A DNA stretch of 64,000 bases. Origin: Amycolatopsis sp. (GTDB lineage: Bacteria > Actinomycetota > Actinomycetes > Mycobacteriales > Pseudonocardiaceae). The notes beneath the pieces were generated by a model. That model saw only the letters and a program-made list of their open reading frames with translations. It did no database searches and had not been told where the DNA came from. Shown here in pieces: positions 1 to 7,927 of the stretch; within the stretch, counting starts at the first letter, position 1, and every line of letters begins with the position of its first letter. Position numbers and translations under genes: made by a program. The stretch lies in assembly GCF_025464955.1 (NCBI RefSeq), contig NZ_JAODNM010000105.1, positions 1-64,000 of the forward strand, read 5' to 3'.

Positions 1-14
1 GGGGAATGCAGTCA

Positions 15-65
15 GGGCTCGTCAGTGTCGCGGCCGGGTGATCCGGTCGCGGCACTCACGAGCCC
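15..65. repeat. Family A intergenic palindrome (likely terminator)
   Basis: Long imperfect inverted repeat: GGGCTCGT at 15-22 pairs with ACGAGCCC at 58-65, and the inner CGCGGCCGG/CCGGTCGCG arms extend the stem. It lies just beyond the stop of the DUF222/HNH gene that runs leftward. Related elements with the core CTCGTGAGYGTTCCGGCCGG occur at 7848-7893 and 11170-11237, each also downstream of a stop codon. There is no clear U-tract, so termination is inferred from position and stem strength. Confidence 0.6.
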
Positions 66-85
66 TGGAGTGGGTCGGTATTCTG

Positions 86-1333
86 TTACAGGTGAACGGT
101 GTTGCGCCTGGGTCTTCGAAGCGGATCGAGATAAGCGGGCGGGATGAAGTCCGGTCTCCCGTCACCACCCATCCGCACCTCCCAACCACCACAATGAATT
201 AATCGGTGGTGCCGTTCACATAGGAGGGTCAAGTTGTCCAGGTCGGTTGGCCCGCCGAGGATCCAAAACACGATATGGTGACCCTCGGTGTGTTTAGCGT
301 GCTTGTTGCAACCGGGAAACGCGCAACCGCGGTCTCTCATGACGAGTCGTCGCCGTTGCCCGGTGGTGATAATTCTCTTGGAGCGCCCCAAATCCATCTG
401 CTCGCTCTCGGTCCCGAGAACAGCGGGGATCACCTTGCAGTCACACGCCAACATCCGCGCTTCCGCGGCCGTGATCACACCGCCATAGTCGAGCATCGCC
501 GTCCCGATCCCGGACTTCAGCGTCTCGTAGTCCACGGTAATCGCCACATGGACACGGTCACCACCGTGAGTCGGGATCTCGTCGACGGTCATCGCGAGAC
601 GGACCAGGTCGACCAGCGCGTCGGCGTGACGTTCCCAGTGACTGCGGGGGTCGCGGCCTCCCTCTTTCGTCGAGTGCGGCTTCGCCAACGGATCCAACGC
701 CGCCCGCAACTGCGCGTAGGCCACGTTGTCCAACTTGCCTTTCAGTGTCGCGGAGCCGTCGCGGTGCTCCTGGAACGACAACTCCCGCTCCGGTCTCTCC
801 GGTGGGTCCTTCGGCTCCGGCCCGTCCGGGTCGAGGGTGTCCAGGATCCGGTCACCGGCTTTCTTCACCTCGACCGGGGACGCGTTAACGGCGAGGTTGA
901 CCAGGATTTTCTCCGCGGCCACCCGGTCTTCGTCCGACACCGTCGCGGGCATGGCCGTCATCGTCTTCACGATCACGTCCACATGCGCGGGTGTGAGGGC
1001 ACCGGCCAGTGCCGCGAGACCGGTCAGGGGCGCGACTGCGGGGATCTCTGTCCCGTCGATGGTGTACAAGGAGTTGGTGCCGCGGGCACGGACCACGATC
1101 TGGCGTGCCGCGGGCTCGGCCATCCCCGTCGTATGCATCAGCCACTGCACCGCAGAGTTGTACTGATGAGTCGCCTTGATGCCATCAGTCTCGGTCTTGG
1201 TGACCACCAGACCCAGCAGCGCGGTGTACCGGTTCATTTCCCGGGTGATGACCCGCGCGTACTCGACCAGCGTCGCCGGATCGGCACGCCGGATATCGGC
1301 GGGATTGGGGAGGGTGATCGGTACGCTGGGCAC
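86..1333 (-). CDS. DUF222 / HNH endonuclease-domain protein (13E12 repeat family)
   Basis: A 415-residue protein. The N-terminal 300 residues are the alpha-helical DUF222 region found in the actinobacterial 13E12 repeat family. The C-terminus holds an HNH nuclease fold: two CxxxC-like cysteines (CAFPGC), then EGHHI and LCERHHRLIH with the metal-binding histidines. The activity is presumed to be DNA-nicking and is rarely proven in this family. The GTG at 1333 follows a TAGAAT box (1345-1340 on the minus strand) by six bases, so the mRNA is probably leaderless. A LexA-like palindrome overlaps the promoter region (1353-1368). Such genes are often multicopy and linked to mobile regions, and a transposase remnant lies nearby. 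Confidence 0.88.
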   Translation of the reverse strand: MPSVPITLPNPADIRRADPATLVEYARVITREMNRYTALLGLVVTKTETDGIKATHQYNSAVQWLMHTTGMAEPAARQIVVRARGTNSLYTIDGTEIPAVAPLTGLAALAGALTPAHVDVIVKTMTAMPATVSDEDRVAAEKILVNLAVNASPVEVKKAGDRILDTLDPDGPEPKDPPERPERELSFQEHRDGSATLKGKLDNVAYAQLRAALDPLAKPHSTKEGGRDPRSHWERHADALVDLVRLAMTVDEIPTHGGDRVHVAITVDYETLKSGIGTAMLDYGGVITAAEARMLACDCKVIPAVLGTESEQMDLGRSKRIITTGQRRRLVMRDRGCAFPGCNKHAKHTEGHHIVFWILGGPTDLDNLTLLCERHHRLIHCGGWEVRMGGDGRPDFIPPAYLDPLRRPRRNTVHL

Positions 1334-1368
1334 TCCTTTATTCTACTACGGATCGAACGTACATTCGG
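1331..1368 (-). promoter_or_regulatory. Promoter of the HNH gene with LexA/SOS-like box
   Basis: Reading leftward: a palindrome at 1353-1368 (TCGAACGTACATTCGG) matches the actinobacterial SOS box TCGAACNNNNGTTCGA at 10 of 12 defined positions. It is followed by a -10 hexamer TAGAAT at 1345-1340 and then the GTG start six bases on. The box covers the -35 zone, so LexA would block the promoter. Some mycobacterial 13E12-family genes are known to be damage-inducible; its use here is inference. Confidence 0.55.
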
Positions 1369-1734
1369 AACACGTTCAGGTGATACCTACTATCGCGGAA
1401 CGTAATCACCGAATATTCGGAAAGGCTGCCACCGCAACAAAGTACGCCCGTTCGCCTCCTGCACCTGCTCGCCGCGTCACTCACGCATACACCAGACAAA
1501 CGAGCGCAGTCGCGTACCGTGATTGCCGAAGTGCGAACGGCGTTATCCGTGCTTTCACCGCAAGGAAAGTTCCCCTCGCCGCTCACGAAAACGCAGCCAC
1601 CAACACAAAGAGACAGGCTCAAGATTCACTGCTACGGACTCCCAGTCCGCCCCGGTCCTTGCTGTAGTAGACCGGACCTGAAAGCGAAACCGCCCTAGCG
1701 CCGTCAGCCGGCGAGGGTGCGAGCAGAATCCTCC
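1369..1734. other. Gene-free stretch, lower GC
   Basis: About 370 bases between the SOS-like box and the transposase remnant. The GC content is visibly lower than in the flanking genes. A 94-codon open frame on the minus strand (1338-1622) has no recognisable domain, odd Cys/Arg-rich composition and no credible start signal. I see no supported gene or RNA. Confidence 0.5.
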
Positions 1735-2021
1735 CGCCCAACTCCGCGCTCGCGCACTTCCCCTCCGGCCGCTTCGCCGCCAAGGCCGCCTGGCTCACCC
1801 TCGCCGCTCTCACCTACAACCTGCTCCGCGCTGCCGGGCACCTCGCCTCCGCCTTCCACGCCCGCGCAAAAACCCCCACCATCCGCCGCCATCTCATCGA
1901 GATCCCCGGCCGCATCGAGCACCTCACACCCGACACCGTCGAACTACACCTGGCCCAGCACTGGCACCAGGCAACGGCCTACCTCAGCCTGGTCACCGCC
2001 ATCGCACAACCACCCCAGTGA
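1735..2021 (+). pseudogene. C-terminal remnant of an IS1380-type transposase
   Basis: The frame ending at TGA 2019-2021 reads NSALAHFPSGRFAAKAAWLT followed by TYNLLRAAG and later TIRRHLIEIPGRIEH. These match the conserved C-terminus of IS1380-family DDE transposases (the FPSG-F-A-NAAWL and TIRR-L---PGRI blocks). Only about 95 codons remain; the N-terminal and catalytic parts are missing and no initiation codon fits. No obvious terminal inverted repeats could be matched in the 190 bases after it, which contain no other gene. The mark of a past insertion is fairly certain, but the element is dead. Confidence 0.7.
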
Positions 2022-2214
2022 ACCAACCCCCTGCCCTAACGACCGGAGAACCTGACGTGGACATGCTGGACCAGCCAGCGTGATCCAGCACGCCCACACC
2101 CACCACCAAGATCAACAAACCCGGCCAAGATCACCACCAAAACCTACCGGTGAGTTCAGGTAAGGCGCACTGCGAGGGCCGTCGTGTCGTGGCCTTGAGG
2201 GGTCTTTCGCCGCG

Positions 2215-3096
2215 CTACATCCCTAGCGGATGCCAGACGGTTTTCGCTTCGAGGTAGCGGCGTAGGCGGGACATGTCCGGGCGGGCGGTCCAATCGGGTT
2301 CCTCGGCAGGCACGGTGAGGACGCGCTTGACGGTGTTCGCCGCTTCCCGCGCGAGTTCAGTGCGGGCGTCGACGTCGGCGCCGGTCGGGTCCAGCGCGTT
2401 GACGTCACCGTGCGAAGCGAGCCAGACGCCGAGTTCCGAAGCCTGCCCGGTGAGGATGTTGGCCACCCCGCCCGGCAGATCGGACGTCGCGAGCACTTCG
2501 GACAGCGTGATCGCGGGAAGCGGCCGGTTCGCGCTGCTGACGACAACGGCCGTGCAGCCGGTGGCCAGCACCGGCGCGAGGCAGCTCACCAGGCCGAGCA
2601 GTGAGGACTTCTGCGGCGCGAGGATGCCGACGACGCCGGTCGGTTCCGGGACGGTGAAAGAGAAGTACGGCCCCGACACCGGGTTCGCCGCGCCGAGGAC
2701 GGTCGCGATCTTGTCCGTCCAGCCGGCGTACCAGACCCAGCGGTCGATCGCCGCGTCCACAAGGGACTCAGTCTTCTTGTCCGTCAAACCCTCCGACGCC
2801 GAAACCTCGGCGATGAACTGCTCGCGCCGTCCTTCCAGCATCTCCGCCACGCGATACAGCACCTGCCCGCGGTTGTACGCCGTCGCCGACGACCAGCCAC
2901 CGAAAGCCTTGCGTGCGGCGACAACCGAGTCCCGGACGTCCTTGCGCGACGCGTGGGCGGCGTTCGCGAGGAACTTTCCCTTGCTGTCGTTGACCGGGTA
3001 CACCCGGCCGGACTCCGAGCGCGGGAACTTGCCGGCGATGTAGAGCTTGTACGTCTTTGCTACCGAGATACGCTCAGACTGCTTTGGATTAGACAC
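2215..3096 (-). CDS. Truncated aldehyde dehydrogenase-family protein without catalytic Cys (ALDH16 C-terminal-domain-like)
   Basis: A 293-residue protein that starts at GTG 3096, whose codon overlaps the stop region of the upstream dehydrogenase by eight bases (translational coupling). It carries the N-terminal part of the ALDH Rossmann domain (YKLYIAGKF, TGVVGILAPQKSSLLGL, LPGGVANILTG). It then stops short: the ELGGK glutamate motif and the catalytic cysteine segment are absent and the normal length of about 480 is not reached. Neighbouring deoC and a full ALDH suggest a non-catalytic or structural partner, as in the second domain of ALDH16 proteins. It is not an obvious pseudogene because the frame is clean and coupled. 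Catalytic activity on its own is unlikely. Confidence 0.8.
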   Translation of the reverse strand: MSNPKQSERISVAKTYKLYIAGKFPRSESGRVYPVNDSKGKFLANAAHASRKDVRDSVVAARKAFGGWSSATAYNRGQVLYRVAEMLEGRREQFIAEVSASEGLTDKKTESLVDAAIDRWVWYAGWTDKIATVLGAANPVSGPYFSFTVPEPTGVVGILAPQKSSLLGLVSCLAPVLATGCTAVVVSSANRPLPAITLSEVLATSDLPGGVANILTGQASELGVWLASHGDVNALDPTGADVDARTELAREAANTVKRVLTVPAEEPDWTARPDMSRLRRYLEAKTVWHPLGM

Positions 3097-4522
3097 TGAG
3101 GTAAGCCTCCAGCCCGGTGCGGCCGCCTTCGCGACCGAAGCCCGATTCCTGGTAACCGCCGAACGGCGCGGCGGGATCGAAGCGGTTGAACGTGTTGGCC
3201 CAGACGACGCCGGCCCGCAGCTGGTTCGCCATCCACAGGATGCGCGAGCCCTTCTCGGTCCAGATTCCGGCGGACAGCCCATACGGCGTGTTGTTCGCCT
3301 TGGCCACCGCCTCCTCGGGCGTGCGGAAGGTCAGCACCGAAAGCACCGGCCCGAAAATCTCCTCGCGGGCGATCTTCATCGACTGCTGGACCTCGGAGAA
3401 CACGGTCGGCGCGAAGAAGAAACCCTTGTCCGGCAAGGCACACGGGCTCGTCCAGCGCTGCGCGCCTTCGCTGTCGCCCGAAGCGACCAGGCCCTTGATC
3501 TTCGACAGCTGCTCGGCGGAGTTGATCGCGCCGATGTCGGTGTTCTTGTCGAGCGGATCGCCGAGCCGCAACGTCGAAACGCGCGCCCGCAGCTTTTCCA
3601 TCACCTCGTCCGCAATGGACTCCTGCACGAGCAGGCGTGACCCAGCGCAGCAAACGTGACCCTGGTTGAAGAAGATCCCGTTGACGATGCCTTCGATGGC
3701 CTGGTCCAGCGGCGCGTCCTCGAACACGATGTTCGCCGCTTTGCCGCCCAGTTCCAGCGTCAGCCGTTTTGGCGTCCCGGCGACCTGACGCTGGATGAGC
3801 TTGCCGACGTCGGTCGACCCGGTGAACGCGATCTTGTTGATGTCAGCGTGGTTGACCAGTTCGGAGCCGACATCGCCGGCACCCGGCAGGATGTTGACCA
3901 CGCCCGGCGGAAGTTCCGCTTGCTGGCAGATCTCGGCGAAGACCAGCGCGGTGAGCGGCGTGGTCTCAGCGGGCTTGAGCACCACGGTGTTGCCGGTGGC
4001 GAGCGCCGGCGCGATCTTCCATGCCAGCATCAACAGCGGGAAGTTCCACGGGATGATCTGGCCGGCGACGCCCAGCGGCTTCGGATCCGGGCCGTAGCCC
4101 GCGTAGTCCAGCTTGTCCGCCCAGCCCGCGTGGTAGAAGAAGTGCGCGGCGGCCGTCGGCACGTCGGAATCGCGGGATTCCTTGATGGGCTTGCCGTTGT
4201 CGAGGCTTTCCAGCACAGCCAGCTCGCGCGAGCGCTCCTGGATCAGGCGCGCGATGCGGAACAGGTACTTGGCGCGCTCGGCGCCGCCCATCGTGCTCCA
4301 CGTCTTGTCGTATGCCTTGCGCGCGGCCTTGACCGCAGTGTCCACATCGGACGCCGACGCTGTGCCGACCTCGGCGAGGACCTCTTCGGTGGCCGGGTTG
4401 ATCGTCTTGAGCGGCTCACCCGAGCCGTCGACGAACTCGCCGTTGATGAACGGCCGGTAGACCGGCTTGAGATTCGCGATGGCCCGGGATTCGGGCGCGG
4501 GCGCGTAGTCGAAAACAGGCAT
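3089..4522 (-). CDS. NAD(P)-dependent aldehyde dehydrogenase
   Basis: A 477-residue enzyme oxidising an aldehyde to the acid with NAD(P)+. The start at ATG 4522 overlaps the deoC stop in a TGATG junction, which decides against longer upstream frames. Visible motifs are the cofactor motif IPWNFPLLMLAWK, FTGSTDVG, the general base Glu in LTLELGGKAANIV, and the thiol segment NQGHVCCAGSR with Cys291 as probable nucleophile. The C-terminal motif is PFGGYQESGFGREGG. Being downstream of deoC, its likely substrate is the acetaldehyde released from deoxyribose 5-phosphate, or a related aldehyde. Together with the following truncated paralogue it resembles a two-gene version of bacterial ALDH16. Confidence 0.92.
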   Translation of the reverse strand: MPVFDYAPAPESRAIANLKPVYRPFINGEFVDGSGEPLKTINPATEEVLAEVGTASASDVDTAVKAARKAYDKTWSTMGGAERAKYLFRIARLIQERSRELAVLESLDNGKPIKESRDSDVPTAAAHFFYHAGWADKLDYAGYGPDPKPLGVAGQIIPWNFPLLMLAWKIAPALATGNTVVLKPAETTPLTALVFAEICQQAELPPGVVNILPGAGDVGSELVNHADINKIAFTGSTDVGKLIQRQVAGTPKRLTLELGGKAANIVFEDAPLDQAIEGIVNGIFFNQGHVCCAGSRLLVQESIADEVMEKLRARVSTLRLGDPLDKNTDIGAINSAEQLSKIKGLVASGDSEGAQRWTSPCALPDKGFFFAPTVFSEVQQSMKIAREEIFGPVLSVLTFRTPEEAVAKANNTPYGLSAGIWTEKGSRILWMANQLRAGVVWANTFNRFDPAAPFGGYQESGFGREGGRTGLEAYLSV

Positions 4523-5496
4523 CAGTCCACCGTGACGTAGTCGGGGCCGCTGTAGTGGCCGTCGGCCTGGGTGCGGCGTTGCTGCAGCAGGTCGTTGAGC
4601 AGGCTGGACGCGCCGAAACGGAACAGGTGCGGGGTGAGCCACGCCTCGCCGGCGACCTCGTGCACCGCGACCAGGTACTTGATGGCGTCCTTGGTGGTCC
4701 GGATCCCGCCCGCGGGCTTGACTCCGCGCAGCTCACCGGTCGTGTCGTGCCAGTCGCGCACGGCCTGCAGCATCACGTGTGTGACGGGCAGCGTCGCGGC
4801 GGGGGACACCTTGCCCGTCGATGTCTTGATGAAGTCCCCACCGGCCAGCAGTGCGAGCCAGGACGCGCGGCGCACGTTGTCGTACGTCGCGAGCTCGCCG
4901 GTTTCGAGGATGACCTTGAGGTGGGTGTCCCCGCAGGCGGCCTTGATGGCCTGGATCTCCTCGAACACCTGCCCGTAGCGGCCTTCGAGGAACGCGCCGC
5001 GGTCGATCACCATGTCGACCTCGGTCGCGCCGGCGTCGATGGCCAGCTTGACGTCGGCGAGCTTGATCTCGCGGCTCGTGCGGCCGGACGGGAAGCCCGT
5101 CGCGACGCTGGCAATGCCGATGGACGCCCCGGCGAGCGCCTCGACCGCGATCGGCACCATGTCCGGATACACGCACACGGCCGCGACGTGCGGAGTGTCC
5201 GGGTTATCGGGATCGGGCCGCTTGGCCTTCGCCGCGAGCGAGCGGACCTTGCCGTGGGTGTCGGCGCCCTCGAGCGTGGTCAGGTCGACCATCGAGATGG
5301 CGGTGTCGATCGCCCAGAGCTTGGCGGCCTTCTTGATGCTGCGCGTGGCTAGTCCGGCCGCCCGCTGCTCGACGCCGACCTGGTCGACGCCGGGCAGGCC
5401 CTGCAGGAACCGCCGCAGGCTCGCCTCGTCGCGAGTCGCGTCCGCCAGCGGCGACGGGGTGGCCGTCGCCGGTGACGGGCTGGTGGTAGCTGTCAT
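4522..5496 (-). CDS. deoC: Deoxyribose-phosphate aldolase
   Basis: Cleaves 2-deoxy-D-ribose 5-phosphate into glyceraldehyde 3-phosphate and acetaldehyde in nucleoside catabolism. The 324-residue product has the class I aldolase TIM barrel, with the Schiff-base lysine in FIKTSTGK, a second conserved lysine in GVKPAGGIR, and EVDMVIDRG. It has about 35 extra N-terminal residues, as in many actinobacterial and eukaryotic-like DeoC proteins. I chose ATG 5496 because a TAGTCT hexamer lies exactly seven bases before it (minus strand 5509-5504), predicting a leaderless message. It leads an operon with two aldehyde dehydrogenase-family genes through one-base and eight-base overlaps. Confidence 0.95.
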   Translation of the reverse strand: MTATTSPSPATATPSPLADATRDEASLRRFLQGLPGVDQVGVEQRAAGLATRSIKKAAKLWAIDTAISMVDLTTLEGADTHGKVRSLAAKAKRPDPDNPDTPHVAAVCVYPDMVPIAVEALAGASIGIASVATGFPSGRTSREIKLADVKLAIDAGATEVDMVIDRGAFLEGRYGQVFEEIQAIKAACGDTHLKVILETGELATYDNVRRASWLALLAGGDFIKTSTGKVSPAATLPVTHVMLQAVRDWHDTTGELRGVKPAGGIRTTKDAIKYLVAVHEVAGEAWLTPHLFRFGASSLLNDLLQQRRTQADGHYSGPDYVTVD

Positions 5497-5535
5497 GGGT
5501 ACGAGACTAGTTGGCGGGCGAAGCCCCGCCATCAC

Positions 5536-5598
5536 CGCAACTCGCCGTCGAGTTGCGGTCTCTTAGAAACTAAGAGACCCCACAAAAGCGCAAAAGTG
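5536..5598. repeat. Composite palindrome (family B plus TCTTAG stem)
   Basis: Two adjacent perfect hairpins: CGCAACTCG (5536-5544) with CGAGTTGCG (5549-5557), then GGTCTCTTAG (5557-5566) with CTAAGAGACC (5570-5579). They are followed by CCCACAAAAGCGCAAAAGTG. The whole composite recurs in inverted orientation at 62868-62933. It lies downstream of the leftward DUF1707 gene, so it probably terminates transcription. Confidence 0.7.
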
Positions 5599-5624
5599 CG
5601 AAGTTGGTGATCGAAACCCGAGGC

Positions 5625-6305
5625 TCAGCTTTCGAGTTGCCCTTTCGCGGGATTGCGCGCCTTGCGGACGACGTTGACGCCGCCCCAGAAGGCCAGTCCG
5701 GTGATGCGCACGGTCGGTGCGGTGGCGGGTGCCGGTGGCGCGCCGCTCTTGTCCTCCTGCACGAAGGCGCCCATGAAGCCGAAACCGGTGACTTCGACGT
5801 TGATGTCGTCGGGAACGATGATTTCGATCCCGCCCATGATCGCGATCGCGGTGATCGTCGACTGCTTCTCGGCGAACCGCGCATAGCGGAGGTCGATCTC
5901 GGCGCCGCCCCAGAAGGCCAGCGTGTTGTGCTGCGGAGGCAGGACCCAGCTGCCCTTTCGTACCGCGCCGGACATGATGCCGATCGAGGTCATCGAGCCG
6001 GGGTGGCCGCCGATGCGGTCGTCCGGCAGCCCCAGCGCCCTGGTCTGCGAGGGCGCCAACGCGGCGCTCGACGGCCCGCCTTCGGGGACCGGGAGGTCCG
6101 CGGTGACCGGTTTGAGCTCGCCGAGGGTCTTCGCGGCATACACCGTGGTCAGCCGCTCTTCAAGCTCGTCCATCGTGATCCGGCCCTCCGACAGCGCGCG
6201 GTGCAGGATCTGCGCCACCTGCTCGCGGTCGACGTCGGACGCCCGCATCTGGTCACGGCCGAGTGGCGCGGGCTGGGATTCGGGCTGGTCTGTCACGGAC
6301 GGCAT
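5625..6305 (-). CDS. DUF1707 SHOCT-like domain protein
   Basis: A 226-residue protein of unknown function. Residues about 19-70 form the DUF1707 domain (MRASDVDREQVAQILHRAL, then EGRITMDELEERLTTVYAAKT). The C-terminal half is a beta-rich repeat region (SIGIMSGAVRKGSW, AFWGGAEIDLR, AIMGGIEIIVPDDINVEV, LAFWGGVNVV) resembling the LiaF-like 'cell wall-active antibiotics response' domain. There is no clear transmembrane segment. The alternative start ATG at the DUF1707 domain (residue 19) is possible. Two more DUF1707 proteins occur at 56-57 kb. A role in envelope stress or membrane sensing is family-level inference only. Confidence 0.85.
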   Translation of the reverse strand: MPSVTDQPESQPAPLGRDQMRASDVDREQVAQILHRALSEGRITMDELEERLTTVYAAKTLGELKPVTADLPVPEGGPSSAALAPSQTRALGLPDDRIGGHPGSMTSIGIMSGAVRKGSWVLPPQHNTLAFWGGAEIDLRYARFAEKQSTITAIAIMGGIEIIVPDDINVEVTGFGFMGAFVQEDKSGAPPAPATAPTVRITGLAFWGGVNVVRKARNPAKGQLES

Positions 6306-6374
6306 CTTAGTGGTCGGAGGCCTGGTCCGTGAGCGAAATGAACCGCCGAACAGCGACGACCTAAAATGGGTGAA

Positions 6375-7844
6375 ATGACGATGAGCACGGCCTCCCAGAC
6401 GGAGTCAGCTGGTATCGACCCCGCTGAGCTCGACGTCTGCCTGCGGGTCCTCGCGCAGATCGACGAGCTGCCCACCGAACACCCCGACGCGGTGCGTGTG
6501 CGGCGTGCGACGGCGAAGATCTTCAAGTCCGTCAAGCTCCGCCGGCGCGCGAACCGGCGTGACGCCGTGGTGACGGCCGACCGCGAGGTCACCGAGGCGA
6601 CCGCGACGGGTTCGCCGCAGCGCATCGACGATGAGACCCAGGGCATCCCGCTGGTGTCGAACGTCGAGGGCGCGTCGGCGGGCACCCTGATCCAGGCGCG
6701 TGCCTGCTACATCTGCAAGAACCGATATCACCAGGTCGACGCGTTCTACCACCAGCTGTGCCCGGACTGCGCCGCGCTGAACCACGGACGTCGTGAGGCG
6801 CGCACCGACCTCACCGGACGTCGTGCGCTGCTCACCGGCGGACGCGCGAAGATCGGTATGTACATCGCGTTGCGGCTGCTGCGCGACGGCGCGCACACCA
6901 CCATCACGACCCGCTTCCCGAACGATGCGATGCGCCGGTTCGCCTCGATGCCGGACAGCGCGGACTGGCTGGACCGGCTGCGGATCGTCGGCATCGACCT
7001 GCGCGACCCGGCGCAGGTCGTCGGGCTCGCGGACTCGGTGAGCGCGCAGGGGCCGCTGGACATCCTGATCAACAACGCCGCGCAGACCGTCCGTCGTTCG
7101 CCGGGGTCGTACGCGCTGCTCGCCGAGGCCGAGTCGGCGCCGCTTCCCGCGGGCCCGCTGCCGGAGATGATCACGTTCGACCACATCAGCGACGCCCACC
7201 CGGCGGCGCTGACCAGCTCGCTGTCCGAGGACGTCCGGCCGCACTCGTCCAACGCCGAGGCGATGACGGCGCTGGCGTTGACCGCGAAGTCCGCGTCACC
7301 CGACCGCATCGCGGCGTCGACGGCCATCGACGCCGGTGGGCTCGTGCCCGACCTGCACCACACGAACAGCTGGGTCCAGCGTGTCGACGAGGTCGACGCG
7401 ACGGAGTTGCTCGAGGTGCAGCTCTGCAATATGACCGCGCCGTTCATCCTGGTCAGCAGGCTGCGCCCGGCGATGGCCGCGTCGAGCGCGCGGCGGAAGT
7501 ACATCGTCAACGTGTCCGCGATGGAAGGGCAGTTCGGGCGCGGATACAAGGGGCCGGGGCACCCGCACACGAACATGGCCAAGGCCGCGCTGAACATGCT
7601 GACGCGCACCAGCGCGCAGGAAATGCTGGAAACCGACGGCATCCTGATGACCAGCGTCGACACCGGCTGGATCACCGACGAACGCCCGCATCCGACGAAG
7701 ATGCGCCTGGCAGACGAGGGCTTCCACGCCCCGCTCGACCTCGTCGACGGCGCCGCGCGCGTCTACGACCCGATCGTCCGCGGCGAGCTCGGCGAAGACA
7801 TCTACGGCTGCTTCATGAAGGACTACGCCCCCGCCGCCTGGTAG
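6375..7844 (+). CDS. SDR-family oxidoreductase with N-terminal zinc ribbon and atypical active site
   Basis: A 489-residue protein. Residues 1-100 are helical and charged. Cys111/Cys114 and Cys129/Cys132 form a CxxC-x14-CxxC zinc-ribbon-like knuckle. From about residue 140 there is an SDR fold: the nucleotide site is TGGRAKIG rather than TGxxxGIG, then LINNAAQT, then a 100-residue insert, then the Ser motif NVSAMEGQFG. Where YxxxK is expected the sequence is T399-N-M-A-K403, so the catalytic tyrosine appears replaced. The start at ATG 6375 (not the in-frame ATG at 6366) is chosen because TAAAAT at 6362-6367 lies seven bases upstream, a leaderless promoter. It is a single-gene unit between convergent-type palindromes. 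The substrate is unknown. Confidence 0.85.
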   Translation: MTMSTASQTESAGIDPAELDVCLRVLAQIDELPTEHPDAVRVRRATAKIFKSVKLRRRANRRDAVVTADREVTEATATGSPQRIDDETQGIPLVSNVEGASAGTLIQARACYICKNRYHQVDAFYHQLCPDCAALNHGRREARTDLTGRRALLTGGRAKIGMYIALRLLRDGAHTTITTRFPNDAMRRFASMPDSADWLDRLRIVGIDLRDPAQVVGLADSVSAQGPLDILINNAAQTVRRSPGSYALLAEAESAPLPAGPLPEMITFDHISDAHPAALTSSLSEDVRPHSSNAEAMTALALTAKSASPDRIAASTAIDAGGLVPDLHHTNSWVQRVDEVDATELLEVQLCNMTAPFILVSRLRPAMAASSARRKYIVNVSAMEGQFGRGYKGPGHPHTNMAKAALNMLTRTSAQEMLETDGILMTSVDTGWITDERPHPTKMRLADEGFHAPLDLVDGAARVYDPIVRGELGEDIYGCFMKDYAPAAW

Positions 7845-7847
7845 GGA

Positions 7848-7893
7848 CTAGTGAGTGTTCCGGCCGGTTAGAACCGGTCTTGCCACTCACGAG
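7848..7893. repeat. Family A intergenic palindrome
   Basis: GTGAGTGTTCCGGCCGGTT near 7851-7869 pairs imperfectly with ACCGGTCTTGCCACTCAC at 7873-7890. It follows the stop of the SDR gene by a few bases and precedes upp. It has the same core as the elements at 15-65 and 11170-11237, so it is a probable terminator. Confidence 0.6.
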
Positions 7894-7927
7894 CCATACC
7901 GCGGCTGCTACCGCTAACGTGTCGCGC

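Noticed and set aside
1338..1622. 94-codon minus-strand frame upstream of the HNH gene
   Set aside because: No domain, no RBS or -10 in the right place, and it lies across the SOS-like box and promoter of the HNH gene.
1600..1700. Possible tRNA-like stems near 1620-1690
   Set aside because: No acceptor, anticodon or T-loop consensus (GTTCRANYC) could be arranged; only short fortuitous stems.
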